Source: Gentiana macrophylla (lineage: Eukaryota > Streptophyta > Magnoliopsida > Gentianales > Gentianaceae). From it: a stretch of DNA of 64,000 nucleotides. Where the stretch lies: assembly GCA_026214975.1 (NCBI GenBank), contig CM047805.1, positions 64,092,170-64,156,169 on the forward strand. The letters run 5' to 3'. The notes beneath the pieces are model-generated. The model saw only the letters and a list, made by a program, of their open reading frames with translations, was not told the DNA's origin and searched no databases. A program made the position numbers and the translations under genes. Of the stretch, positions 23,340-33,454 are shown one piece after another. The number at the start of each line of letters is the position of its first letter. The first letter of the stretch is position 1.

Positions 23340-24835
23340 TTGTAGGGTGTCTGGTACTTTGACAGTGGATGTTCCAGACATATGACAAAGAATAAGCACT
23401 GTTTGACAAACTACATAGCAAAGGATGGTCCAAGGGTGAATTTTGGCAACAAAAACACACCTGGTTATACAAGATGATATGGCACACTTGTGAGGAATGG
23501 ACTAACCATCAAGAATGTTGCTTATGTGGAAGGACTGGACTACAACTTGCTGAGCTTTGGACAATTCTGTGACATGGGATACAAGGTCACTTTTGACAAA
23601 AACAACTGTATTGTCATTAGTGAAAAAGGTGATCAAGTTGTATTGGCTGGTAGAAGACAACAAAACATGTATGTTGTGGATTGGTCTACTGCAGTTCCAG
23701 AAACCTGCCTGATTGTGCATACTAAATCAGAACTCAATTGGTTATGGCACAAGAAGTTAAATCATCTAAATTTTGATGATATCAATCAGATAGTAAAGAA
23801 GAAAATGGTAATTGGCTTTCCTGAGATTACATTCAAGAAGGATGCTATTTGTGATGCCTGTCAGCAAGGTAAATAAATAAAATCATTCTTCAAGTCAAAA
23901 ACTAAACTATCAACTAAGAGAGTGCTGGAACTAATGCACATGGATTTATTTGGACCTGTCACTCCAACTAGTATAACTGGAAATAAGTACACTTTAGTTG
24001 TTGTGGATGATTATTCAAGGTACACTTGGGTAGTTTTTATGAATAAGAAAAGTGAAACACTCAAGATGATGCCTGATCTTTTGAAGAGATTACAAAATGA
24101 GAAAAGTTTGACAGTAATAAAAAGTTATAAGAGAATACTGTGAACAAAATGGTGTACTGCACCAAATTGCTGCTGCTGGGACACCTCAGCAAAATAGGGT
24201 TGCTAAAAGAAGAAATAGGACATTGAAAGAAGCAGGAAGGACAATGATTTGTGAAGCTTTACTACCTGAGAGGTATTGGGCTGAAGCAGTTAATACAGCA
24301 TGCTATACACAAAACAGAACCTCAGTGAACAAGAAGCTGCTGAAGACACCTTATGAGATTTGGAATGGAAGAAAACCAAATATATCTTATTTCCATCCAT
24401 TTGGAAGTAAATGTTTTATCTTGAATCATAAGGAGCATTTAAAGACATTCCAACCTAAATCAGATGAAGGAATTTTCTTGGGATATTCTTCAGTCAGCAA
24501 GGCATTTAGGGTACTGAACAAGAGGTCACTGAAACATGAAGAAACCATCCATGTTGTGTTTGATGAACCTAAGTTCACTGGAATGAATGATGAAGGTTGT
24601 GAACTCTTTGAGAATCTACAAGTCACCGATCCAGTTGTCTTTGAAGTCTTGGATAGGGTTAATAACTTAAAAGTTTCGACATCGCCCCTCTTTGAACACC
24701 TGGCGATGATACTATCGATGCAACAACCGAATCGGTTCAAGGATCTCTTGAGCCCCCCTATTGAAGATACAAAGAGACCTATCAAGATGAGGTCCCTGAG
24801 ATTCAATCTAACCAAAATCCACAATGGTTAAGGGA
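23340..24835 (+). pseudogene. SIRE-2 protease and integrase
   Basis: Directly after TTTTGTTTTGTAGG the protease motif WYFDSGCSRHMTKNKH appears in a different frame from gag. The pre-integrase zinc region follows (WLWHKKLNHLNFDDINQIVK, CDACQQGK, then a TAA at 23875). The integrase core has LELMHMDLFGPVTPTSITGN with the first Asp. The segment carrying the second Asp (SDKGTEF, kept in SIRE-1) is deleted near 24120 between short TAAA-containing repeats, so the enzyme is catalytically dead. The C-terminal part (24223-24830) is well kept: EAGRTMICEALLPERYWAEA, GIFLGYSSVSKAFR. Confidence 0.88.
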
Positions 24836-26459
24836 TCACCCTGCTGAACAAGTCATTGGCAACATTCAGCAAGGTGTAAGGACTAGAAGACAATTAGAAG
24901 CTATGTTCACTTGTTTTCTATCTCAAGTTGAACCTAAAGTTGTTGAAGAAGCAATTTCAGATCCAGATTGGATAATTGCTATGCAAGAAGAGTTAAATGA
25001 ATTTGAAAGAAATCATGTTTGGACACTAGTTGAAAGGCCTAGTCATGCAAATATCATTGGTACTAAATGGGTATACAGAAACAAACTTGATGAATCTGGT
25101 ACCATTATAAGAAATATGGCCAGACTAGTTGCAAAAGGCTATTCTCCAGCAGAAGGAATAGACTTTGATGAAACTTATGCACCTGTTGCAAGATTGGAAG
25201 CTATCAGATTATTCCTAGCACATGCTGCATATAAAAACTTCAAGGTATATCAAATGGATGTCAAAAGTGCATTTTTGAATGGCATTCTAGAGGAGGAAGT
25301 GTATGTTCAGCAACCTCCTGGATTTGAAATTAAAGATCAAGAAGATAAAGTTTATAGACTCAACAAAGCACTTTATGGACTGAAACAAGCACCAAGAGCA
25401 TGGTATGAGACTCTATCTCAATTCTTGGTGGACAATGGTTTTACAAAAGGCACCATTGATAAGACTCTTTTTGAGAATCGGTGAAGGGACAAAGACACCT
25501 TTGGTATGATTTATGTTGATGACATAATCTTTGGTTCTGAAAATGAATTGCTATGTGAAAAGTTTGCAAATCTAATGAAGAGCAAGTTCCAAATGAGTAT
25601 GATGGGAGAAATGAACTACTTCTTGGGACTGCAAGTCAAACAATTGAAAGATGGAATCTTCATTCATCAAACCAAGTACATTAAGGAGCTGCTAAAGAAG
25701 TTTGGTATGGAAAACAGCACCAAGATATCAACTCCTATGAGTACAAACATCAGATTGGATGAAGATAAAGAAGGCAAAGATATTGATCAGACCTTATACA
25801 TAAGGATGATAGGCGATCTCTTGTGCACTCTTGCGCGTGAGACTGATATATCTTTTCTTTGTAGGTGTTTTTCCAAGATTTCAATCTAAACCTAAAGAAA
25901 GCCATTTAGGTGCAGTCAAGAGAGTTCTCAAATGTCTAAAAGAGACTTTGGGAGTAGGGATATAGTACTCCAAGGATGGAAGTTTCAAGGTTATATCCTA
26001 CTCAGATTCTGATTATGCTGGATGCAAGATTGATAGAAAAAGCACCTCAGGAACCTGTCAGTTAATAGGAAATAGACTGGTTTCCTGGTTCAGTAAAAAC
26101 AGAACTCTATATCAACCTCCACTGCTGAAGCAGAGTATATTGCTGCTGGAAGTTGTTGTGCACAAGTATTGTGGTTAAGACAACAGTTAAGGGATTATGG
26201 AATTGAAGAAAAGGAAATTCCAATCATGTGTGACAACACAAGTGCAATTGCAATCACTGAAAATCCTGTTTTGCACTCAAGAACCAAGCACATTGATGTA
26301 AGACATCACTTTATAAGAGATCATGTTGAAAAGAAAGATGGGGTGGTTCTATACATCCCTACTGAAGATCAACTTGCTGACATTTTCACTAAACCACTTG
26401 ATAGTGAAAGATTTGCCAAATTAAGGACTGAACTTGGAATTATTAGAGTTCAGCGATAA
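24836..26459 (+). pseudogene. SIRE-2 reverse transcriptase and RNase H
   Basis: RT runs from [20 protein letters not shown] through [55 protein letters not shown] and [13 protein letters not shown] to [21 protein letters not shown] shift at 25485-25505 falls where SIRE-1 reads CACCCTGCTGGTA and SIRE-2 reads GACACCTTTGGTA. Another at about 25815-25860 destroys the LLYLT..RPDI motif. RNase H follows (YSDSDYAGCKIDRKSTSGTC, with a shift near 26100, then IMCDNTSAIAITENPVLHSR and QLADIFTKPL), ending at TAA 26457. Confidence 0.88.
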
Positions 26460-26488
26460 TCAAGAGTTGTCTTGGAATTCACCAAGCG

Positions 26489-26665
26489 GGATTAGTCTTT
26501 GCTATGTTGGGTGAGCTCACTTTAGTGATTAGTTATTGGTATCAACAATTCCATGTACTTATGTTTGGACAATTGAGCAAATGAGGTTGCCAAGGGGATT
26601 GGTCTTTGTCATGTTGGGTGAGCTCACTTGACAGATCAGTCATTGGTGTTAAACTTCATCTTGTA
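26489..26665 (+). repeat. Duplicated spacer block between pol and ORF2 (SIRE-2)
   Basis: Two imperfect copies starting GGGATTAGTCTTTG (26489) and GGGATTGGTCTTTG (26595), period 106, each containing ATGTTGGGTGAGCTCACTT. The same pair occurs in SIRE-1 (16505-16680). It is non-coding. Confidence 0.8.
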
Positions 26666-26907
26666 TTATCAATTGAACAAAACAAGAAGAATTCAAGGAT
26701 CAGCAGAGTCACTTTGTCAGCAGGCTGCTGATGCATATTTATCAGCAGACTGCTGAGCCAACCCTGCTGAGGACAACCCTCCTGAATGAAACGTTTCACT
26801 GTCAAACTTTATTAAAGTCAAAGAGCAATTGGCGGGATATTTATTTTATCCTTTATGACCACGGTTAAACGATCTAACGGTTACAATACGTTTTGGAAAG
26901 TTATAGG

Positions 26908-27001
26908 CCACGTGTCAAGCTAACATTCACTCAGATTAATCATGGTCAATGTGGATGTACGTGCACTGACAGTTACAACCACTCACTGTCTATTTATACA
27001 G
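26908..27001 (+). promoter_or_regulatory. Candidate internal promoter for SIRE-2 ORF2
   Basis: A G-box within CCACGTGTC (26908-26916) is followed 77 bp later by TCTATTTATACAG (26988-27001), a TATA-type box, and ORF2 ATG lies 115 bp downstream at 27115. SIRE-1 has G-box, TATA and ATG in the same order with near-equal spacing. No experiment is visible in sequence; the promoter is inferred. Confidence 0.55.
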
Positions 27002-27114
27002 GCCTATCACAGAAGACTCACTCTACTTACAAAATCTCAGACTTATACTCTCTGATTTTACACTGTGTGAACACAGATTTACAAAGCTTTCTTCTTCATC
27101 TTTTTCTTATAACA

Positions 27115-30100
27115 ATGGCGGAAAAGATAGATGTTCAAATCGAATCAAGCCAAAGTGTGAGAGGTTTTGTTGTTGATGCTAATAAAACAGAATTAGCTAT
27201 CAACATTGGTCGAAGAATACGAAGATATGCAGGATTGGAGAATGTACTGAACATAAGATTGGAAACAATCTCATATACAAACGTTGTAAGTTTTTGGAAG
27301 AATATTCAGATAAAGGAAGGAACTGAAGCATTCCAAACAGTTGTGAATGCACAAGAAAAAGAAGTTTCCTCAAGTCTGCTGAGGGAAGTTTTTGGTTTTG
27401 AAGAAACAGTAGATGGTCCAACAAATCCTGAGGCAATGTGATTGTCCAAGATGGAGTTTGTTGATAAAATCAAGACGAATAAAGACACCAAATCAATTCC
27501 AGGCATCAATTGTAGACATATTGGGAATGAATACAACCTGCTGAGCAAACTCATTGAAAATAATTTATTAGGGCTGGTTGGGAGTATGGATACTCTATCA
27601 GGACCCAAGATAGAGCTGATGATGATTATCTGCAGGAGTATGAAATTTGATTGGGCTGGTTACTTTATCCACTATATGAAGAAAGTAGACAAGGAGGAAA
27701 GAGAAGGGAAAAGGAAATCCAAGGCCTTACCCTTAGGATTAATGGTTCAGACCCTGCTGAATCATTTGGAGATCCCAGATGTTGCACCAGAGAAGATCAA
27801 TCAGTCCAGATACAAGAAAGAGATTGATTATGCTATCCCTGGATTGGATGATGATGAAGAAGGTGTTGCAGAGGCTACTGATAGAGATGATGATGGAGAT
27901 GATGGTGATGCTGGTGGTGAGCATATTAATAAATCTGTTAAGTCTGCTGCACCAAAGAAGACCACTGAGAAAAGAAAGGCTGCTTACACTAGAAAAGTAA
28001 TAGAAATTTTAAAGCCTAAAAGAACAAAGAAGCAAACAAAGACTGATCGCTAAGTCCTTTGAGGGTCCGGTGAAGAGTAGAAGAATCGACGACCTCTTTG
28101 TAGTTGCTTAAAAACTGCATTGTTGTGATTTTGAGGGAACAACAGAGCGAAGACAGTAGAAAAAGGAAGTCTACTGTGGTGGAAATTGATGATGAGCCAC
28201 TTTCCAAGAGAAGAAAAGAGATTATCCACAAAAAGAAACATGGAAAGGGGAAAGAATTGAAAAACTTAGAGGCTCTAAAGGCACAAGAAAAAGAAGATGA
28301 TGTAGTAGAAGAAGAGGAGACTATTGAGGCTGAGCCCTAGACTATTATCAAGCCTAATGAGGAAGCAGAGGTTGTTGTTGAGCAACCTGCTGAAGAGTCA
28401 CAGCAGGCTACTGAGATAGAACTTGATGTTGATATTGTTGAATCCTCACTTACTAAGGCTGCTGAGCCTACTGAAAGTGAACAGGTTGTTGCTGAGAAAT
28501 CTGTTGAAGGAACACAACAGTCTGCTGCCCTAGAGATTGCTGAGGAATCTGTAGAAGAACCACAGCAAACCACTGAGACTACACCTGCTGTGGAGATAGA
28601 AACACATGTTCAAGACCCTGCAAATCCTGCAATAGTTCAGGGGGAAGAGCAGTCTGCTGCTAACCCTGCTGATGAGCATACAAGTCAGGGGGAACCAAGT
28701 GTGGTACAGATGGAGGTAGTAGGAAGTAATATCCAACCTGAGCAGCCTACTAACCTTGAAGCATCTGTAGAAGAAACTTTGAATCTACTTGTTGAGACCT
28801 TTGAGAGTCGAGCAAGGTATCGCAACAGACCCAGAGGATCATTCCTGCCCTATGAAAAACATGAGAAGAAAAGGAAAGAAGGGTATGTTGATCCAAAGCT
28901 CCTGCTGGTGGCTGATTACTTCCAGTGGAAGTTTGGATTCTATCAGAAGCAAAAACCTGCTGCAGAACCTATGACAGACTTTGAAGAATGGGTTTTGAGA
29001 AACTGGGAGTGGAGAGTCTGCTGGATCTGATTGATACCTCTTTGTTAAAATCAAGGCTGATGGATTTGTTTGATGATCAACAGAAAGAGGAGGGTATCAA
29101 GTTCAGGAATCCAAGAGGTGATGATGGTGATTCTTCATCATCTGATTCTGATGATAATCACCCCTCTGGTCCAGGAGAAGCCAGTGGAAGTGCCATGTTT
29201 ACTGAACCAAAAGTAGAAGCGATCTCAGTTGGTCTTTGGGCGATCCACTGAGAGAGAGCAAACTGGACAGATGAATGAGGATGAGGAAAATCTCACCATA
29301 GATGATATTGAGGCACAAATCAATGAGGGAATAGATGGTGGTGCAAACAGAATGGTTGGTGAGAATGATAATTTATTTGTTGTTGAACCTACTGATCAAC
29401 CTGAGGATCAGCAAGTTGAAGATTTGAGTGAAGAAAGAGTCACTGATCATGATGAGCCAAGTGTCAGTTCTGAGGAATCCATTCAATATCAAAACTGGGT
29501 TGACACTGATGGTACCCTGACCAACACTGCAAATCTACTAAGAAGGATTGGGGATATGGGAGAATTTCAACAGGAAAACATGGACATATTCCCTGATCAA
29601 ATTGTTGTGGCATTCATTGCACCAGATCCATTAGTTGAAGAGGAGGTACAGGTTGCTGGGCTATAAACAGTACCTTCACAAAGGTTGGAACAGGAGGTAC
29701 AGGCTGCTGAGTCTCAAACAGCACCTGGACAAAGTTTGGAACAAACTTTGGGTTTGGAGGAAACCCCTGTTGTTGAAGAGGCTGCTGTAGTGGAGCCTAC
29801 TGAAACCAAGACCACGATAGGGAAAGATAGTCACAGATCACATTAATGAGAATGCAAATTTCTTTGGACTATGACTTTAGTGATGAGGAGTTCCAAATGC
29901 CTGAAGAAGAAGATGTTGATATTGATCCCCCACGGGCATTTGTACCGATTTTTGAACAACCAGCTCTTGATCCTATCTTAGAAGAATATCAAGGACCTAA
30001 CCCTGCTGGACTAGATAGGAGTTGGGCAATGGTGGTGAGCAATCAGAGGCCACAATATAATGTTGAGGAGCCTGCTGATGGAGTTGCTGGAGAAATGACT

Positions 30101-31159
30101 GGTGGAGTGCCAGTAGAAGTGTTGAATGAGTTGAGAACAGTCAGGAATGACATGCAACAGATAAGAACTCAATTAGATAGATAGGAACAAAGATTTGAAG
30201 AACTGATGAAGCTGGTGAATGACAACAGACAATCTACTGAAACAGTTGCTTCAAATTTCACATCTACTAAAAATGCTGTTAATGATATGTGTCTAAATGT
30301 GAGGGGAATCAAGGTAGGAAACACAACAAAAGAAAAGTTTCTGAAAAATCAACTTGAAACCATCCACCAGAAACTTGACAAACTTGCTGAGGCACCTAAG
30401 CCTGCTGAGGCTGCTGGAACAACTCAACCTGGTGGATTGGATCCTAAGCTTACTGAAAGGATCAATCTACTGGAGCAGACTTTGCAATCAAGGATTACTG
30501 CAGTTGATACAAGAACTGAGATTATGGAAGGACAACTGCGTAATCTGCTTATCACACAGGAGAGTGTTCATGGCCTTTTGTCCCGTTTTGTTGATGATGT
30601 CACTAAGGGGGAAGAGGGCCAAACAGCAGTAGTAAAAGAGGCTACCAGACTCTTTGCACAGAAAATATGGGAGAATGAGACTAATGCTTTCAGGCAACCT
30701 GCACCTGGCAGAGTTCAACTTACTGATGATCTCCTTAGAGAATACAAGAAGGAATACTATAACAGAAGGAAACCTTATCATGACAAGGGATTTCATGAAG
30801 GTTTAGACTCTTTCTTGGGATTGAAGTTTTGGGAAGCAAGATTTAAAGCCTTAAGAGAAAATTACAGAGGTGGCAGAGGTGGAAGAGGTGGAAGAAGTGG
30901 CAGAGGTGATAGGATTTTACCTATCACAAAAGCAAAGGACTCACTTGATGAATTCAAGGAACTGTACATGAAGTTTGGATTCAGAGTGAATCAAATCAAT
31001 CTCCTCCTGCCTGAAGCATGGAAGTGGTGGAAAGAAGTAAATCCCTACATTGATTTTACACTAATTGAAAATGAATGGATGAGGGATATGATAGAAGAAA
31101 TCAAATCCTACCAAGAACAAGTGGAGAAGGCTAGACAGGAAAGAGAAAGAAGACAGTAG
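27115..31159 (+). pseudogene. SIRE-2 ORF2: large post-pol accessory protein
   Basis: About 1,350 codons from ATG 27115 (context AACAATGGCG) to TAG 31157. In order: an N-terminal domain of about 190 residues (SFWKNIQIKEG, SSSLLREVFGFEE, PKIELMMIICRSMKFDWAGY); a basic turn KRKSKALPLGLMVQ; acidic DDDEEGVAEATDRDDDGDD; Lys/Arg-rich and Glu/Pro-rich linkers; a coiled coil (LDPKLTERINLLEQTLQSRI); an RGG-type box (GGRGGRGGRSGRGDR at about 30868-30912); and a charged helical C-terminus (ARQERERRQ). Stops at about 27439, 28050, 28340, 29663 and 30182, plus shifts, break it. SIRE elements are said to carry env-like ORFs, but I see no signal peptide or membrane span; an intracellular nucleic-acid-binding role fits better. 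Function unknown. Confidence 0.8.
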
Positions 31160-31307
31160 ATCAGCATACTTATTATATTCTATCTTTGCTGCATCTAGAC
31201 TGTAATAACTGTGAACAATTGATTATAATGAGAATTGACTGAAAATTTGTTCTTTTGTTTTTAATCTTTTTGCTTTGCTGTTAGGTGAGGGTAGTGGCAT
31301 CATCACC

Positions 31308-31321
31308 AAAAAGGGGGAAAT
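31308..31321 (+). other. SIRE-2 polypurine tract
   Basis: AAAAAGGGGGAAAT directly precedes the 3' LTR start TGTTGGAC, the expected plus-strand primer of reverse transcription. Confidence 0.9.
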
Positions 31322-33039
31322 TGTTGGACTTATTTCTATGTTTTGATGATGAGTGCGGACTAGTTTGTTATAGTGCAAAGGCAAAAGAGCGTCTAGATCA
31401 AATGTATAAGTTTATTAGAGTTTGATCTTTGAATAGGTTTGATCAAACAAGCCTTTGTAAAGGTCGGTGACTTGTTTCAAAGTGAGACTAGTCTAGTCGA
31501 TGAGGGTAGTTAGGTCGGTAGACTTTTTGGAACCTCATCAAGGCGAAAAGTGAGGCTCAAACTCGCTTAATGAAGGCTAAGGGATCAAACTTAGTGATTA
31601 AAGTCAAGGATATGTAATCGAATTTAGGCAAGTCTGTGATGACCTAAAAGCGATTACATATACCATGTGCAGAAGGTCTAAATTCCATAAGATGGATGAT
31701 AATTTGAACTTGGTTATAATTAAAAAGGTGTAATCTAACTTCACAAATAAAAGTTAGATAAAAAAGAAATCATTGCATTGTATTTGTCACACAAACAAAT
31801 TCTTCATTCGTAGATTATTTGGTATTATACAACAGATCGATGAACTCGCCGATATAATACCTCGATTAATTCAAGATTACATTGGAAGATTACATGGATA
31901 AGGACAGACCAACTACCTCGATTTATCAAACAAATCAAAATTTGAGATTAAAAGAACGTTGGGATGATTTAGAACTTTATCCAATGGTTATAAGTCAAAG
32001 GGTGGATGAATTTGACCTTGTTAAAAGGAATTACAGCGATGTCGAAGACTATGAATAGTGATGAAAGCAAGTCAAATGGGACAAAAACAAGGAACGGTTA
32101 TATTTGAATTTCAAATAGAAGTCACATGCATTCCTACCTATAAATAGAGGACTTTCAACTCAGAAAAAGATGATGATTGATGAACTTTAAGAGAAAAATA
32201 GAAGAGATAATTCTGAGCTGAAAAAGCACCCTGCTGAACCTACTGAGCTTAACCTTACTGATCCGGAGAAAATCTTCAAGTGTATTCTGTATTCAAGCTA
32301 CATCAAGTTTACACACTTGAAGACTGCAAGCTGCTGATTATATCATCCTAATCAAGTTGCTGCAATTGAATCATTTACTTGATTCATTCTTTACTTTATA
32401 AAGAACCTGCTGAAGACAATGAAGCATCTGTTGGGTGTGAAAGACTGTTGCTTGTGGTGGAGCTGGTGAAGAGGCAATCCTACCCTTCAAGGATCAGTGG
32501 AATACTTTGGAGCAGCAATCCTACATGTTCCTAGTTTTCAGTTTGTGAAGCCATAGTCATTGGTGAAGGACAAGCAACTTAGAAATCTTTGTAATAGCTA
32601 CATCAAAGATCTCTAGTGAATTGCCTCCAACATCACAGGAGAAGAGTGGACTGACAGGATTACACCACCTGGAACCACTATAAAATCTGCCTTACTTGCT
32701 GCACTTATATTCTGCATTTAGTTTATTATACACATCAACCTACTGAATCTAGCAACTGAACTCACACACATACACTACTAAGTATCTAATACTTAGTATT
32801 ATATTTAACAACAAGTTTCAAGGCTTTATTTTTTATATATATCCGCTGCACAAATTCAGCAAACTCAATCATCAGTGAGACTCGTGTATCAAAGAGCTAC
32901 TGAGGTATCGATGAACTCATCAAGTATCAAAGATTTCTTGTTTCTTGAGTTTGTTAACTCCAAAAAGTTTTAAGTGTTAAGTTTATTCACCCCCCCCCCC
33001 CCCTCTAAACTTAACCAAAGCATTTTCAAGGGACCAACA
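31322..33039 (+). repeat. SIRE-2 3' LTR, complete
   Basis: 1,718 bp, TGTTGGACTTATTTC...AAGGGACCAACA, with a TATA box at 32138-32147. A C tract (32990-33002) lies near its end. It is followed by ATAAC, the expected 5-bp target site, in SIRE-1 pol. Confidence 0.92.
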
Positions 33040-33450
33040 ATAACCAATTGAGTTACGATTTTGTGTGTACAATCGAGGGCGAGTTTCGAGGCTATGATGA
33101 GACCAATCCACAACATACATGTTTTGTTGTCTTCTACCAGCCAATACAACTTGATCTCCTCTTTCACTAATGACAATACAGTTGATTTTGTCAAAAGTGA
33201 CCTTGTACCCCATGTCACAGAATTGACCAGTGCTCAGCAAGTTGTAGTCCAGTCCTTCCACATATGCAACATTCTTGATTGTAAGTCCATTCCGCACAAG
33301 TGTGCCATATCCTCTTGTATATCCAGGTGTATTTTTGTTGCCAAAATTCACCCTTGGTCCATCCTTTGCCACACAGTTTGACAAAGAGTGCTTATTCTTT
33401 GTCATATGTCTGGAACATCCACTGTCAAAGTACCAGACACCCTACAAAAC
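33040..33450 (-). pseudogene. SIRE-1 protease and pre-integrase fragment
   Basis: The minus strand reads WYFDSGCSRHMTKNKHSLSN with the DSGC active site, then YGTLVRNGLTIKNVAYVEGL, LLSTGQFCDMGYKVTFD and VVLAGRRQQNMYVVDW. It stops at 33040 where SIRE-2 begins. The matching SIRE-2 segment is 23345-23745, which lets the breakpoint be placed. Confidence 0.88.
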
Positions 33451-33454
33451 AAAG

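Larger units (their letters stand above)
19334..33039 (+). mobile_element. SIRE-like copia retrotransposon SIRE-2, inserted in SIRE-1
   Basis: A 13.7-kb plus-strand element: 5' LTR lacking about its first 105 bp (19334-20942), primer site, gag, protease-integrase-RT-RNase H, a spacer, ORF2, polypurine tract and a full 3' LTR (31322-33039). Copia gene order, a long LTR, paired zinc knuckles and a large post-pol ORF place it in the SIRE (Maximus-like) lineage. The 3' flank resumes SIRE-1 pol. Multiple stops, shifts and an integrase deletion make it inactive. Confidence 0.9.

Noticed and set aside
27115..31159. Calling ORF2 a retroviral envelope
   Set aside because: No signal peptide, membrane anchor or surface-protein features are visible; the position after pol is the only support.
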